Shown here piece after piece: positions 24,156-32,849 of a DNA stretch of 64,000 nucleotides. The notes beneath the pieces are model-generated. The model searched no databases and was not told the DNA's origin. It saw only the letters and a list, made by a program, of their open reading frames with translations. How positions within the stretch are numbered: position 1 is the stretch's first letter; every line of letters starts with the position of its first letter. Source of the DNA: Kitasatospora gansuensis (GTDB lineage Bacteria > Actinomycetota > Actinomycetes > Streptomycetales > Streptomycetaceae); contig NZ_JACHJR010000001.1 in the NCBI RefSeq assembly GCF_014203705.1, positions 3,968,001-4,032,000 on the forward strand, written 5' to 3'. The translations under genes were made by a program, and so were the position numbers.

Positions 24156-25041
24156 CCACACCGCGCCCGACAGCGGGGTCATCCACAACATCGGCTACCG
24201 CGGCTACCAGGGCCCCCGCCTCGGCCGCGGCTACGCCACCCGGTCGCTCTTCGTGCAGGGCCTGCGCGCCGCGTACGGCCTGGGCCGCTCCGGCAAGTCC
24301 AAGGTGCTGCCGATGCTGGTGGCCGCCGCGCTGGCGGTGCCCGCGCTGGTCATCGTGGCGGTCGCGGTCATCATGAAGCTGGACAAGCTGCCGGTGGGGT
24401 ACGCGGACTACATCTCGCTCTCGCTGCTGGGCCTGTTCGTGCTGATCTTCCTGGCCGCGCAGGCCCCGGTGCTGATGTCCCGTGACCTCCGGCACAACAC
24501 CGTGCCGCTGTACTTCTCCCGGCCGATCACCCGGGGCGACTACGTCAAGGCGCGCTTCCTGGCGATGGCCGCCGCGCTGATGCTGCTGATGACGGTGCCG
24601 CTGGTGGTGCTGTACCTGGGCGCACTGCTGGCCGGTCTGCCGTTCGGCGAGAACACCGCGCACTTCGGCCAGAGCCTGGTCGCCGCGGCGCTCTACTCGG
24701 TGCTGTACTCCGCGATCGGCCTGCTGATCGCCGCCGCCACCCCGCGCCGCGGCTTCGGCGTCGCGGCCATCATGGGCGTGATGTTCGTCAGCAGCCTGCT
24801 GGCCGGCATCGTGTACGGCCTCGGCAGCGGCGTCGGCCCCGCCCCGGAGTCCGCCAACTGGGCGGCCGTGCTCTCGCCGAGCACCGTCTCCCAGGCGCTG
24901 GTGAACGAGGTCTTCTCGATCACCACGGGCGGCTCGATGCACGCGCCCGGCGGGCTCGGCATCGCCGTCTTCGCGCTGGAGACCGCCGTCCTGATCGGCG
25001 GCTCGTACTGGCTGCTGCTGCGCCGCTACCGGAACATCTGA
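24139..25041 (+). CDS. ABC-2 type transporter permease, pair 1
   Basis: 300 residues; the ATG lies within the end of the ATPase gene, after GGGAGG. About six membrane helices, with RGDYVKARFLAMAA typical of ABC-2 permeases between helices. A hydrophilic N-terminus of about 50 residues precedes the first helix. Together with the upstream ATPase it should form a complete exporter. The second ATPase/permease pair follows 9 nt later. Confidence 0.88.
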   Translation: MSLPPDHTAPDSGVIHNIGYRGYQGPRLGRGYATRSLFVQGLRAAYGLGRSGKSKVLPMLVAAALAVPALVIVAVAVIMKLDKLPVGYADYISLSLLGLFVLIFLAAQAPVLMSRDLRHNTVPLYFSRPITRGDYVKARFLAMAAALMLLMTVPLVVLYLGALLAGLPFGENTAHFGQSLVAAALYSVLYSAIGLLIAAATPRRGFGVAAIMGVMFVSSLLAGIVYGLGSGVGPAPESANWAAVLSPSTVSQALVNEVFSITTGGSMHAPGGLGIAVFALETAVLIGGSYWLLLRRYRNI

Positions 25042-25050
25042 GAGGTCGTC

Positions 25051-25968
25051 ATGGCAGTCATCACCATCGACAAGGTCTCCCGCTGGTTCGGCAACGTGGT
25101 CGCCGTCAACGACGTCACGATGGAGATCGGCCCGGGCGTCACCGGGCTGCTCGGCCCCAACGGCGCGGGCAAGTCCACCCTGATCCACATGATGAGCGGC
25201 TTCCTGGCCCCGTCCTCCGGGACGGTCACCCTGGACGGCGCGCCGATCTGGCGCAACCAGCAGGTGTACCGGCAGATCGGCCTGGTGCCCGAGCGGGAGT
25301 CGATGTACGACTACCTGACGGGCTGGGAGTTCGTGCTGGCCAACGCCGAGCTGCACGGCCTGGCCGACCCGGGCGCCGCCGCCGAACGGGCCATCGGCCT
25401 GGTCGAGATGAAGTACGCGCAGGACCGGAGGACCGGGACGTACTCCAAGGGCATGAAGCAGCGGGTCAAGATGGCCTCCGCGCTGGTGCACGACCCGGCC
25501 GTGCTGCTGCTGGACGAGCCGTTCAACGGCATGGACCCGCGCCAGCGGCTCCAGCTGATGGAGCTGCTCCGGCAGTTCGGCGCCGACGGCCGCACCGTGC
25601 TGTTCTCCTCGCACATCCTCGAGGAGGTCGAGCAACTGGCCCGGCACATCGAGGTGGTGGTGGCCGGACGGCACGCCGCCTCCGGTGACTTCCGCCGGAT
25701 CCGCCGGCTGATGACCGACCGGCCGCACCGCTACCTGATCCGCTCCAGCGACGACCGCAGGCTGGCCGCCGCGCTGATCGCGGACAGCTCCACCGCCGGT
25801 ATCGAACTCGACTGGCACGAGAAGGCGCTGCAGGTTCAGGCGATCAACTTCCCGCAGTTCACCGCACTGCTGCCGAAGGTCGCCAAGGAAGCCGGCATCC
25901 GGCTCTACACCGTCTCGCCGGCCGACGAGTCGCTGGAGAGCGTCTTCTCCTACCTCGTCTCCTCCTGA
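25051..25968 (+). CDS. ABC transporter ATP-binding protein, pair 2
   Basis: 305 residues, ATG after GAGAGG. Walker A GPNGAGKSTL near residue 36, signature YSKGMKQRV, Walker B LLLDEPFNGMD and switch region SSHIL. It is related to the first ATPase of the operon, which suggests a duplicated unit. All four genes lie on one strand with short gaps, so the two pairs could form one complex or two transporters made together. Confidence 0.92.
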   Translation: MAVITIDKVSRWFGNVVAVNDVTMEIGPGVTGLLGPNGAGKSTLIHMMSGFLAPSSGTVTLDGAPIWRNQQVYRQIGLVPERESMYDYLTGWEFVLANAELHGLADPGAAAERAIGLVEMKYAQDRRTGTYSKGMKQRVKMASALVHDPAVLLLDEPFNGMDPRQRLQLMELLRQFGADGRTVLFSSHILEEVEQLARHIEVVVAGRHAASGDFRRIRRLMTDRPHRYLIRSSDDRRLAAALIADSSTAGIELDWHEKALQVQAINFPQFTALLPKVAKEAGIRLYTVSPADESLESVFSYLVSS

Positions 25969-25995
25969 CGCCCGTCGCTCCGAAAGGCTGACCCC

Positions 25996-26706
25996 GTGAA
26001 CCTGACCGTCGCCAGGCTGACCGTACGCGGCCTGCTGGGCCGCCGCCGCGGCATCCTGCTGCTGGTCGCCCCGGTCCTGCTGTTGGTCGTCTCGCTGATC
26101 GCCCGGTACCTCGACCAGCAGTCCGCGGCCACCGACATCCTCGGCCGGCTCTCGCTCGGCACCCTGGTGCCGATCCTCGGCCTGGTGATCGGGACGGGCG
26201 TGATCGCCACCGAGATCGACGACGGCTCGATCGTCTACCTGCTGGCCAAGCCGCTGCCCCGGTGGAAGATCATCACCACCAAGCTCGCGGTCGCGGTCGG
26301 CACCACCTGGCTGTTCGCCGCCGTCCCCACCCTGCTGGCCGGCCTCGTCCTGGTCGGCACCCAGGACAACCTGGCCGTCGCCTACACGGTGGGCACGCTG
26401 GTCGCCGGGGCCGCGTACAGCGCGGTCTTCCTGCTGCTCGGCGTGGTCACCCGGAACGCGGTGGTGGTCGGCCTGGCGTACGCCCTGGTCTGGGAGAGCC
26501 TGTTCGGCAACTTCGTCGAGGGCGCCCGCACCCTGAGCATCCAGCAGTGGGGCCTCAGCCTCGCCAAGACGGTCGCGGCCGACGGCGCCATCGTCGCCCC
26601 GGTCTCGCTCGGCGTCGCCGTACCGCTCCTGATCATCGTCGCGATCGCCGCCACCGCCCTCGCCACGGTCAAACTCGCGGGGCTGACACTCTCTTCCGAC
26701 GAATAA
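25996..26706 (+). CDS. ABC-2 type transporter permease, pair 2
   Basis: 236 residues from GTG after GAAAGG. Six hydrophobic helices with the ABC-2 hallmark LLAKPLPRWKIITTKLA between helices 2 and 3. It is shorter than the pair 1 permease and its first helix follows the start at once. It ends the operon; a copy of the 116-bp inverted-repeat element starts 12 nt downstream and could act as terminator. Confidence 0.88.
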   Translation: MNLTVARLTVRGLLGRRRGILLLVAPVLLLVVSLIARYLDQQSAATDILGRLSLGTLVPILGLVIGTGVIATEIDDGSIVYLLAKPLPRWKIITTKLAVAVGTTWLFAAVPTLLAGLVLVGTQDNLAVAYTVGTLVAGAAYSAVFLLLGVVTRNAVVVGLAYALVWESLFGNFVEGARTLSIQQWGLSLAKTVAADGAIVAPVSLGVAVPLLIIVAIAATALATVKLAGLTLSSDE

Positions 26707-26717
26707 GTGGCACCACT

Positions 26718-26833
26718 CAGGGGCCCGGGGAACGGCGGCGCCGACCTCAGGAGCGTTCAACGTGCGTGTGTGGTCAGGCACTTTCGCAGTGATGCCCGCC
26801 AGTCACGAACCGTCGCAGTTCCCCGAGCCCCTG
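26718..26833. repeat. 116-bp inverted-repeat element, copy 1 (subtype A)
   Basis: It starts CAGGGGCCCGGGGAAC (26718-26733) and ends GTTCCCCGAGCCCCTG (26818-26833), a 16-bp terminal inverted repeat with one mismatch. The inner core has GGCACTTTCGCAGTGA, which recurs in copies 2 and 5 and is close to copies 3 and 4. It lies between the convergent ABC permease and MFS genes. It codes for nothing plausible. Confidence 0.85.
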
Positions 26834-26851
26834 GTGGCTGAGCCCGGAGCG

Positions 26852-28081
26852 CTAGCGCAGGACGCGGTTGCGCCCCGCCCCCCAGCCCGCGGCGGCGGCC
26901 ATCGCGGCCATCACCAGCAGCAGCGCCAACGGCAGCTCCCACCCCCCGGTGAGCTGGTGCAACGCCCCCGCGCCGACCGGCCCGGCCGCGGCGACCAGGT
27001 AGCCGACCGCCTGGGACATCCCGCCGAGCTGGGCGGCGCCGAGCGCGGAGTCGGTTCGCAGCACCAGGAAGGCCAGCGCGAGCCCGAGCGAACCGCCCTG
27101 GGCGAGGCCGAGCACGGTGGCGGAGACCCAGGCGCCGGAGACCGGCGCCAGCAGCAGGATCACCACGCCGGTGGCGTTCAGGGCGGCCATCGAGACGGCG
27201 AGGCCGCGCTGACGGGTCATCCGGCCGGCGATCAGCGGGACCAGGAAGGCGCCGGCCACCTGCACCAGGTTGCTGAACGCGAAGACCAGACCGGCCTCGC
27301 CCCTGGCCATGCCGTGGTCGACCAGGATGGTGGGCAGCCAGGCGATCAGCGTGTAGACCATCAGCGAGGAGATGCCCATGAAGGCACTCACCTGCCACGC
27401 GAGACCGTTCCGCCAGATCCCCTCGATCGGTCGTCCGGCCGGAGCCGCCGCGACCGCCGCCCGCTCCTGACGGGACCTCAGCACCTGCGGCAGCCACGCC
27501 AGGGCCGCCACCAGCGCGAGCAGCGACCAGGCGCCGAGCGAGCCCTCCCAGCCGCCGCCGAACACCTTCTCCAGTGGCACCGAGACGGCCGCCGCGAGCG
27601 TCGCGCCGATCAGCATCGAGGTGGAGTAGACGCCGGTCATGGCGGCCGCCCGGCCGGGGAACTCGCGCTTGACCAGGCCCGGCATCGAGACGTTCAGCAC
27701 CGCGATGGCGATCCCGATCACCACGCAACCGGCGTACAGCGCGAAGGAGTTGGGCAACACCCGGAGCAGGATGCCCGCGCCGAGCGTGAGTACCGCGCCC
27801 AGGACCACCTTCTCCGCGCCGAACCGCCGGGTCAGCCGGGGCGTCAGCGGGGCGCCGAGACCCTGGAACAGCACCGGCACGGTGGTGATCAGGCCGCTCG
27901 CGGTGGCGGACAGGCCGAAGGTGCGCTGGATCTCGCCGAGCAGCGGGGAGATGGCGGCCAGCGAGGCCCGCATGTTGAGGGCGACCAGCACGATGCCGAA
28001 CAGCAGCAGAGCGGGGTGCGCGAGCTTGGTGCGGGTACGGACCGTGGTGGCGACGGCCGGCTGGGCCTGGGTGACCGACAT
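26852..28081 (-). CDS. MFS transporter, CynX/NimT type
   Basis: 409 residues with twelve hydrophobic helices. LVALNMRASLAAISPLLGEIQ at the first helix is the signature of the CynX/NimT (cyanate or 2-nitroimidazole) group of MFS carriers. I took the ATG at 28081 with GGAGAG upstream; the longer frame overlaps the regulator gene. The FCD-GntR gene lies 62 nt upstream in the same direction and probably controls it. The substrate may be a small organic acid or amide, but this is not shown. Confidence 0.9.
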   Translation of the reverse strand: MSVTQAQPAVATTVRTRTKLAHPALLLFGIVLVALNMRASLAAISPLLGEIQRTFGLSATASGLITTVPVLFQGLGAPLTPRLTRRFGAEKVVLGAVLTLGAGILLRVLPNSFALYAGCVVIGIAIAVLNVSMPGLVKREFPGRAAAMTGVYSTSMLIGATLAAAVSVPLEKVFGGGWEGSLGAWSLLALVAALAWLPQVLRSRQERAAVAAAPAGRPIEGIWRNGLAWQVSAFMGISSLMVYTLIAWLPTILVDHGMARGEAGLVFAFSNLVQVAGAFLVPLIAGRMTRQRGLAVSMAALNATGVVILLLAPVSGAWVSATVLGLAQGGSLGLALAFLVLRTDSALGAAQLGGMSQAVGYLVAAAGPVGAGALHQLTGGWELPLALLLVMAAMAAAAGWGAGRNRVLR

Positions 28082-28143
28082 GGTGCTGTTTTCTCTCCGG
28101 GCAGGAATGAACGATGAAGGGACCGACGGGAACTGTCCCGTCG

Positions 28144-28869
28144 TCACTTCCGCGCGGCGATGGCGGCGAGCAGCTGCTCGACGGCGCCGATCGGCTCGGC
28201 CAGCAGGGACCGGCAGGCCGCCTCGGCCAGCTCCGGGTCGCCGCTCTCGATCGCGTCGACCAGGGCCTGGTGGGTGGCCACCACCACCTCGGGCATCTCG
28301 TGGTCACCGAACGAGGCCTTCATCGACTCGCGCACCGAGGCGCCGAAGTAGCGGTACACCTCGGTCAGCGCGGGGTTGTGCGCGGCCTCCACCACGGCGG
28401 TGTGGAACTCCAGGTCGTGCTCGACGGTGGCCTCCCGGCCGGTCCGCTCGGGCTCGGTGGCGATGATCTCGGCCTCCCGGGCCAGTGCGGCCCGCATCCG
28501 GGCGATGTCCTCGGGGGTGTGCCGGAGCGCGGCCAGCCGGGCCGCCTCGGTCTCCAGCGCGGCCCGCACCTCCAGGACGTCCCGGACGCCCGAGCGCTGC
28601 ACACCGCGCAGCACCGAGGCCGGGTCGCTGGTGCTCCGGACGAAGGTGCCCTCGCCCTGCCGGGAGACCAGCATCCCCGCGTGCGCCAGCACCCGGATCG
28701 CCTCCCGGACGGTGTTGCGCCCCACCCCGAGCCGCTCGGCCAGCTCGTGCTCGGTCGGGATCTTCCCGCCGACCGGCCAGCTGCCGGCGCTCAGCTGCTC
28801 CCGCAGCTGCTCGATCGTCTCGTCCACCAGGGAGCGTCGCCCGGCGGCCTGCAGTCCGTCGCTGCTCAT
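28144..28869 (-). CDS. FadR/GntR-family regulator with FCD domain
   Basis: 241 residues. N-terminal GntR winged helix (LAERLGVGRNTVREAIRVLAHAGML near 45-70), then an all-helical FCD ligand domain with the metal-binding Asp/His pattern (HDLEFHTAVVEAAHNP and the His in FGDHEMPEVV). Proteins of this class respond to small carboxylates. It precedes the MFS transporter gene, and two identical 15-bp sites stand just upstream of it, consistent with autoregulation. Confidence 0.93.
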   Translation of the reverse strand: MSSDGLQAAGRRSLVDETIEQLREQLSAGSWPVGGKIPTEHELAERLGVGRNTVREAIRVLAHAGMLVSRQGEGTFVRSTSDPASVLRGVQRSGVRDVLEVRAALETEAARLAALRHTPEDIARMRAALAREAEIIATEPERTGREATVEHDLEFHTAVVEAAHNPALTEVYRYFGASVRESMKASFGDHEMPEVVVATHQALVDAIESGDPELAEAACRSLLAEPIGAVEQLLAAIAARK

Positions 28870-28896
28870 CGGGGGCTCCTCTCGCGGTGGACAGCA

Positions 28897-28934
28897 GTCA
28901 TCCTACAACTGCTTGCCCGGTCATCCTACAACTG
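28897..28934. promoter_or_regulatory. Two identical 15-bp sites upstream of the GntR gene
   Basis: GTCATCCTACAACTG occurs at 28897-28911 and again at 28920-28934, 23 bp apart. Read on the minus strand each holds TTGTAGGATGAC, close to the T-GT-N-AC-A pattern of FadR-type GntR operators, and also a TAGGAT -10-like hexamer. They probably bind the adjacent regulator. Confidence 0.6.
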
Positions 28935-29039
28935 GGTCGGATGTCCGGGTCTGCGATGTCATGGCCACCGGGAACCGCGGGGCCGAAACCTGCGTTTCTC
29001 CGTTCGCCGTTCCCTTTTCCGGAGTTGGAGTACCGCCCC

Positions 29040-29936
29040 ATGGTGTTCAAGAAGCTGCTCGGTGCGTTCGGCGTGGGTGGCCCCACCGTCGACACCGTGC
29101 TGGCCACCCCGTCGGTGCAGCCCGGCGGGCTGATCCAGGGGCAGGTCAACCTGGTCGGCGGCACCCAGGAGGCGAAGATCTCCGGCATCACGCTGACCCT
29201 GGTGGCCCGGGTGGAGATCGAGCACTCGGAGGGGGAGAGCGACGGTCTGGCCTCGTTCGCCCGGTACTCGGTCAGCCCGCCGCTGATCCTGGCCGCCGGT
29301 GAGCGGTGCTCGGTCCCGTTCGCCGTCCCGGCGCCGTACGAGACCCCGGTGACCTCGGTGGCCGGGCAGCACCTGCACGGCATGTCGCTCGGCGTCCGGA
29401 CCGAGGTGGAGATCAGCGGGGCCCGGGACAAGGGCGACGTCGACCCGCTCGGGGTCGAGCCGCTGCCGCTCCAGCGCCAGGTGCTGGAGGCCTTCGCGGC
29501 GCTCGGCTTCCGCTTCCACAGCGCCGACCTGGAGTCCGGCCACATCCGGGGCACCGGGCAGAGTCTGCCGTTCTACCAGGAGATCGAGTACCTGGCCGGG
29601 CCGCAGTACGCGCACCTGTTCAAGGCCCTGGAGCTGACCTTCCTGGCCGCCGCGGACCGGGTCGAGGTGGTGCTCGAACTCGACCGCCGCAGCAGCGATG
29701 TGATCAACCATCACGTCCTCGACCGCAGCTCGGCCGGGCAGGACCTGACCGCCGTGGTGGACGGCTGGATCCAGCAGGCGCTGGCGCACGGCGGGCACGG
29801 ACACGGCTCGCACGGGCACGGTTCCGGCGGTGCGCTGCTGGCCGGTGCGGCGGTGGGTGTGGTCGGCGGACTGGTGCTGGAGGAGATCATGGACGAGGTC
29901 GTCGAGGAAGCCTTCGAGGAGATCTTCGAGGACTGA
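29040..29936 (+). CDS. Spo0M-like sporulation-control (arrestin-fold) protein
   Basis: 298 residues, ATG after GGAGTTGGAG. MVFKKLLGAFGVGGPTVDT and the beta-rich sandwich to about residue 240 match the Spo0M/SpoOM family, which has an arrestin-like fold and affects sporulation in Bacillus. The C-terminus adds a Gly/His cluster (HGGHGHGSHGHGSGG), a glycine-rich hydrophobic segment and a strongly acidic end. The His cluster could bind metal. The cellular role in streptomycetes is not settled. Confidence 0.88.
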   Translation: MVFKKLLGAFGVGGPTVDTVLATPSVQPGGLIQGQVNLVGGTQEAKISGITLTLVARVEIEHSEGESDGLASFARYSVSPPLILAAGERCSVPFAVPAPYETPVTSVAGQHLHGMSLGVRTEVEISGARDKGDVDPLGVEPLPLQRQVLEAFAALGFRFHSADLESGHIRGTGQSLPFYQEIEYLAGPQYAHLFKALELTFLAAADRVEVVLELDRRSSDVINHHVLDRSSAGQDLTAVVDGWIQQALAHGGHGHGSHGHGSGGALLAGAAVGVVGGLVLEEIMDEVVEEAFEEIFED

Positions 29937-29942
29937 TCCGGA

Positions 29943-29965
29943 GGCTGCCCGTCCGAACGGCAGCC
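29943..29965 (+). terminator. Short hairpin after the Spo0M-like gene
   Basis: GGCTGCC (29943-29949) pairs with GGCAGCC (29959-29965) around a 9-nt loop, 6 nt after the stop. Confidence 0.5.
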
Positions 29966-29971
29966 CGGCCC

Positions 29972-30000
29972 GTGACTCCGCAATGTTGCCTTTATATGCT
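29972..30000 (+). promoter_or_regulatory. Candidate promoter of the LCP gene
   Basis: GTGACT (29972-29977) and TATGCT (29995-30000) are 17 bp apart, about 100 bp before the LCP start. Both resemble the housekeeping sigma consensus. Confidence 0.5.
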
Positions 30001-30102
30001 CCGCAGAAGCTCTGAAGGGCTGTATGCGGTTCTTTCCGACAACAGGCCCCACGGGAGCGATCCTGACCGAGCTGTCCCTGCCTGCTGGTGGAAGGTGTGC
30101 GT

Positions 30103-31899
30103 ATGTCTGGCCAGAGGCCGGGGTCCTCGGACCACGACGCCGAGTGGTGGCGTGACGACGTCTCCCACGGCGCGCCCTACCGCGACCCGTACCAGGAGCA
30201 GCCTGCTGCTCAGCAGCCCCAGGGCTACCGGCCGCAGTCGACGCCCCGTCAGGCCGTACCGGGCCAGCAGGGCGGCCGGGCCGAGGCCAGGCGGGCCCAG
30301 CAGCAGTCCCGAGCCGAGGTGCCGCCGCCCGCCGGGCCTGGCGGGCGGGCGGCCGCCCGGGCCGCTGCCAAGGGCAAGGGCGGACCCGTGGGTCCGGGCG
30401 GGAAGAAGAAGCGCAACCGGAAGAAGGTCGTGGCCTGGGTCGCGGCCGGGGCGCTCGGCCTGGTGGTGGTCACCGGCGGCGCGCTCTACCTGAAGATCAA
30501 CGGCAACATCAGCACCTTCGACAAGGACGGCCTGAGCTCCGACCGTCCGGACGCCGCCGCCCCCGACGCGAACGGCAACACCCCGATCAACGTGCTGCTG
30601 ATCGGCTCCGACTCCCGGGCCGGCGGCAACGCCGACCTGGGCGGCGGCGAGGACGGCGGGGCCCGCTCCGACACCACGATCCTGCTGCACGTCTACGCCG
30701 ACCGGAAGCACGCGGTCGGCGTCTCCTTCCCGCGGGACGCGATGGTCGCCCGGCCCAAGTGCAAGCTGCCGAACGGGAAGTGGACCAAGGAGGAGACGAG
30801 CGTCATGTTCAACTCCGCCTTCTCGGTCGGCGAGACCGACGCCGGCAACCCGGCCTGCACCCAGAACACCGTGGAGAAGCTCACCGGCCTCCGGGTGGAC
30901 CACACCATCGTGGTCAACTTCCAGGGCTTCGCCGCGATGACCAGCGCGGTCGGCGGCGTCACCGTCTGCCTCCCGAACGCCATCTACGAGGGCAACCTCA
31001 ACCCCAAGCTCGGCCGCAAGGGCAAGGAGATCTTCCCCAAGGGCGAGCAGAAGGTGTCCGGGCAGAAGGCGCTGGACTACGTCCGGCTCCGGCACGGCAT
31101 CGGCGACGGCTCCGACATCGGCCGGATGAAGCGTCAGCAGGCCTTCCTGTCCGCCCTGATCAAGGACGTCAAGAGCAAGGGCATGGACGCCACCACCCTG
31201 CTCCCGCTGGCCGACGCGGCCACCAAGTCCCTGATCGTGGACGAGGACCTCGGCTCGGCCGCCAAGCTGCTCTCGTTCGCGCTGTCGATGAAGAACATCG
31301 ACCTGCACAACATCCAGTTCATCACCACCCCCTGGCGCTTCGACGGTTCCCGGGTGGCCCTGGTGAAGCCGGACGTCGACGTGCTCTGGCAGGCCCTCAA
31401 GTCGGGCAAGACCCTGGACGGCCAGGACGCCAACGCCGCCGGGCCCGCCCCGAGTTCGGCCCCGCCCGCACCCGCGAGCTCGGCGCCGGCCGCACCGCCG
31501 GCCTCCGTCAAGGGCACCGGCATCAAGGTCTCGGTCTACAACGGCACCACCACCGCCGGACTCACCACCGGGGCGGTGAACGCCCTCAAGGAGTCCAAGT
31601 TCACCGTCGGCACGGTCGGCAACGCCTCCACCCAGAACCACGCCACCACCGTGGTCCAGTACGGCCCCGGCCAGAAGACCTCCGCCCAGACCGTCGCCGA
31701 ACTCTTCCCCGGCGCCACCCTGGAGTCCTCCACCAAGGCGGGCATCAACCTCGTCCTCGGCAAGGACTACGCGGCCACCAACGGCGGCACCACCACCCCG
31801 GCCACCACCCCGACCGCCATCCCCAGCAGCATCGCCCAGGCCGCCCGCCCCGCCGACACCGCCGCGTGCGACGACGTCTCCTACGGCAGCGCAGGCTAG
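30103..31899 (+). CDS. LytR-CpsA-Psr (LCP) family cell-wall glycopolymer ligase
   Basis: 598 residues. The ATG at 30103 has GGAAGG 7 nt upstream; a GTG 15 nt earlier is less likely. A hydrophilic Arg/Gln/Pro-rich cytoplasmic stretch of about 105 residues is followed by one membrane helix (VVAWVAAGALGLVVVTGGAL), then the LCP domain (INVLLIGSDSR, GVSFPRDAMV, LDYVRLRHGIGDGSDIGRMKRQ with the catalytic Arg residues) and a LytR_C domain (VSVYNGTTTAGLTTGAVNAL). LCP enzymes attach teichoic acid-like or other polymers to peptidoglycan outside the membrane. Confidence 0.93.
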   Translation: MSGQRPGSSDHDAEWWRDDVSHGAPYRDPYQEQPAAQQPQGYRPQSTPRQAVPGQQGGRAEARRAQQQSRAEVPPPAGPGGRAAARAAAKGKGGPVGPGGKKKRNRKKVVAWVAAGALGLVVVTGGALYLKINGNISTFDKDGLSSDRPDAAAPDANGNTPINVLLIGSDSRAGGNADLGGGEDGGARSDTTILLHVYADRKHAVGVSFPRDAMVARPKCKLPNGKWTKEETSVMFNSAFSVGETDAGNPACTQNTVEKLTGLRVDHTIVVNFQGFAAMTSAVGGVTVCLPNAIYEGNLNPKLGRKGKEIFPKGEQKVSGQKALDYVRLRHGIGDGSDIGRMKRQQAFLSALIKDVKSKGMDATTLLPLADAATKSLIVDEDLGSAAKLLSFALSMKNIDLHNIQFITTPWRFDGSRVALVKPDVDVLWQALKSGKTLDGQDANAAGPAPSSAPPAPASSAPAAPPASVKGTGIKVSVYNGTTTAGLTTGAVNALKESKFTVGTVGNASTQNHATTVVQYGPGQKTSAQTVAELFPGATLESSTKAGINLVLGKDYAATNGGTTTPATTPTAIPSSIAQAARPADTAACDDVSYGSAG

Positions 31900-31906
31900 G
31901 CACCAC

Positions 31907-32022
31907 CAGGGGCCCGGGGAACGGCGGCGCCGACCTCAGGAGCGTTCAACGTACGTAACTGGCTGGGCACTTTCGCAGTGATACCCGCCAGCCACGAACC
32001 GTCGCCGTTCCCCGAGCCCCTG
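31907..32022. repeat. 116-bp inverted-repeat element, copy 2 (subtype A)
   Basis: Same length and ends as copy 1 (CAGGGGCCCGGGGAAC at 31907, GTTCCCCGAGCCCCTG ending at 32022). It differs from copy 1 at roughly one base in ten, mostly in the middle, and keeps the GGCACTTTCGCAGTGA core. It lies between the convergent LCP and HAD genes, 7 nt after the LCP stop. Confidence 0.85.
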
Positions 32023-32045
32023 GTCTCACGTGGCCGAGCGCCTGC

Positions 32046-32849
32046 CTACGAGAAGAGCCGTTCCAGCACGACGGCCACGCCGTCCTCGTCGTTGCTGACG
32101 GTCACCTCGTCCGCCACCGCGAGCAGCTGCTCGTGCCCGTTGGCCATCGCCACCCCGTGCGCGGCCCAGCCGAACATCGGCACATCGTTCGGCATGTCCC
32201 CGAACGCGATGGTCTGGGCGCCCTTGACGCCGAGCCGGTGCGCGGCGACCGCGAGGCCGGTGGCCTTGGTCAGGCCGAGCGGGAGCAGCTCCACGATGCC
32301 GGCCCCGGCCATGGTGACGCCGACCAGGTCGCCGGCGACCCGCTGGGCCACCTCCGCCAGGGAGTCGTCGTCGTGCCCGGCGTGCTGGACGTAGAGCTTG
32401 CTGATCGGAGCCACCAGGAGCTCCTCGACGCCGACCTGACGGATCGGCAGCCCGGTGCCGATCTCCAGCTGGTAGCCGGGCCCGCACAGCACCTCGCCGT
32501 CCAGCCCGTCCTGGTTGGCGGCGATCGCCAGCGTGCCGATCTCGGCCTCGATCTTGGCGATCGCCTCGGCCGCCGCCCGCCGGTCCAGGGTGAGCGAGGT
32601 GAGCAGCCGGTGCGCCCCGGCGTCGTAGACCTGGGCGCCCTGCCCGCAGACCGCGAGGCCGGTGTAGCCGATCTCGTCGAACACCGGCCGGGCCCAGACC
32701 GCGGACCGGCCGGTGACGATGATGTGCAGCGCCCCGGCCGCGACGGCCGTGGCCAGCGCGGCGCGGGTGCGCGGGGTGACGGTCTCCGCCGAGTTCAGCA
32801 GTGTCCCGTCCAGGTCGGTCGCGACCAACCGGTAGGGCAGGGTGGTCAC
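32046..32849 (-). CDS. Cof-type HAD-superfamily phosphatase, coupled to serS
   Basis: 267 residues. Motif I VATDLDGTLLN, motif II VTGRS, motif IV AFGDMPNDVPMF. The GTG start at 32849 overlaps the serS stop as GTGA, which fixes the start and indicates translational coupling. The substrate is unknown. It is related to the enzyme coded at 9824-10684. Constant pairing with a tRNA synthetase gene would suggest a housekeeping or metabolite-repair role, which is inference only. Confidence 0.92.
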   Translation of the reverse strand: MTTLPYRLVATDLDGTLLNSAETVTPRTRAALATAVAAGALHIIVTGRSAVWARPVFDEIGYTGLAVCGQGAQVYDAGAHRLLTSLTLDRRAAAEAIAKIEAEIGTLAIAANQDGLDGEVLCGPGYQLEIGTGLPIRQVGVEELLVAPISKLYVQHAGHDDDSLAEVAQRVAGDLVGVTMAGAGIVELLPLGLTKATGLAVAAHRLGVKGAQTIAFGDMPNDVPMFGWAAHGVAMANGHEQLLAVADEVTVSNDEDGVAVVLERLFS

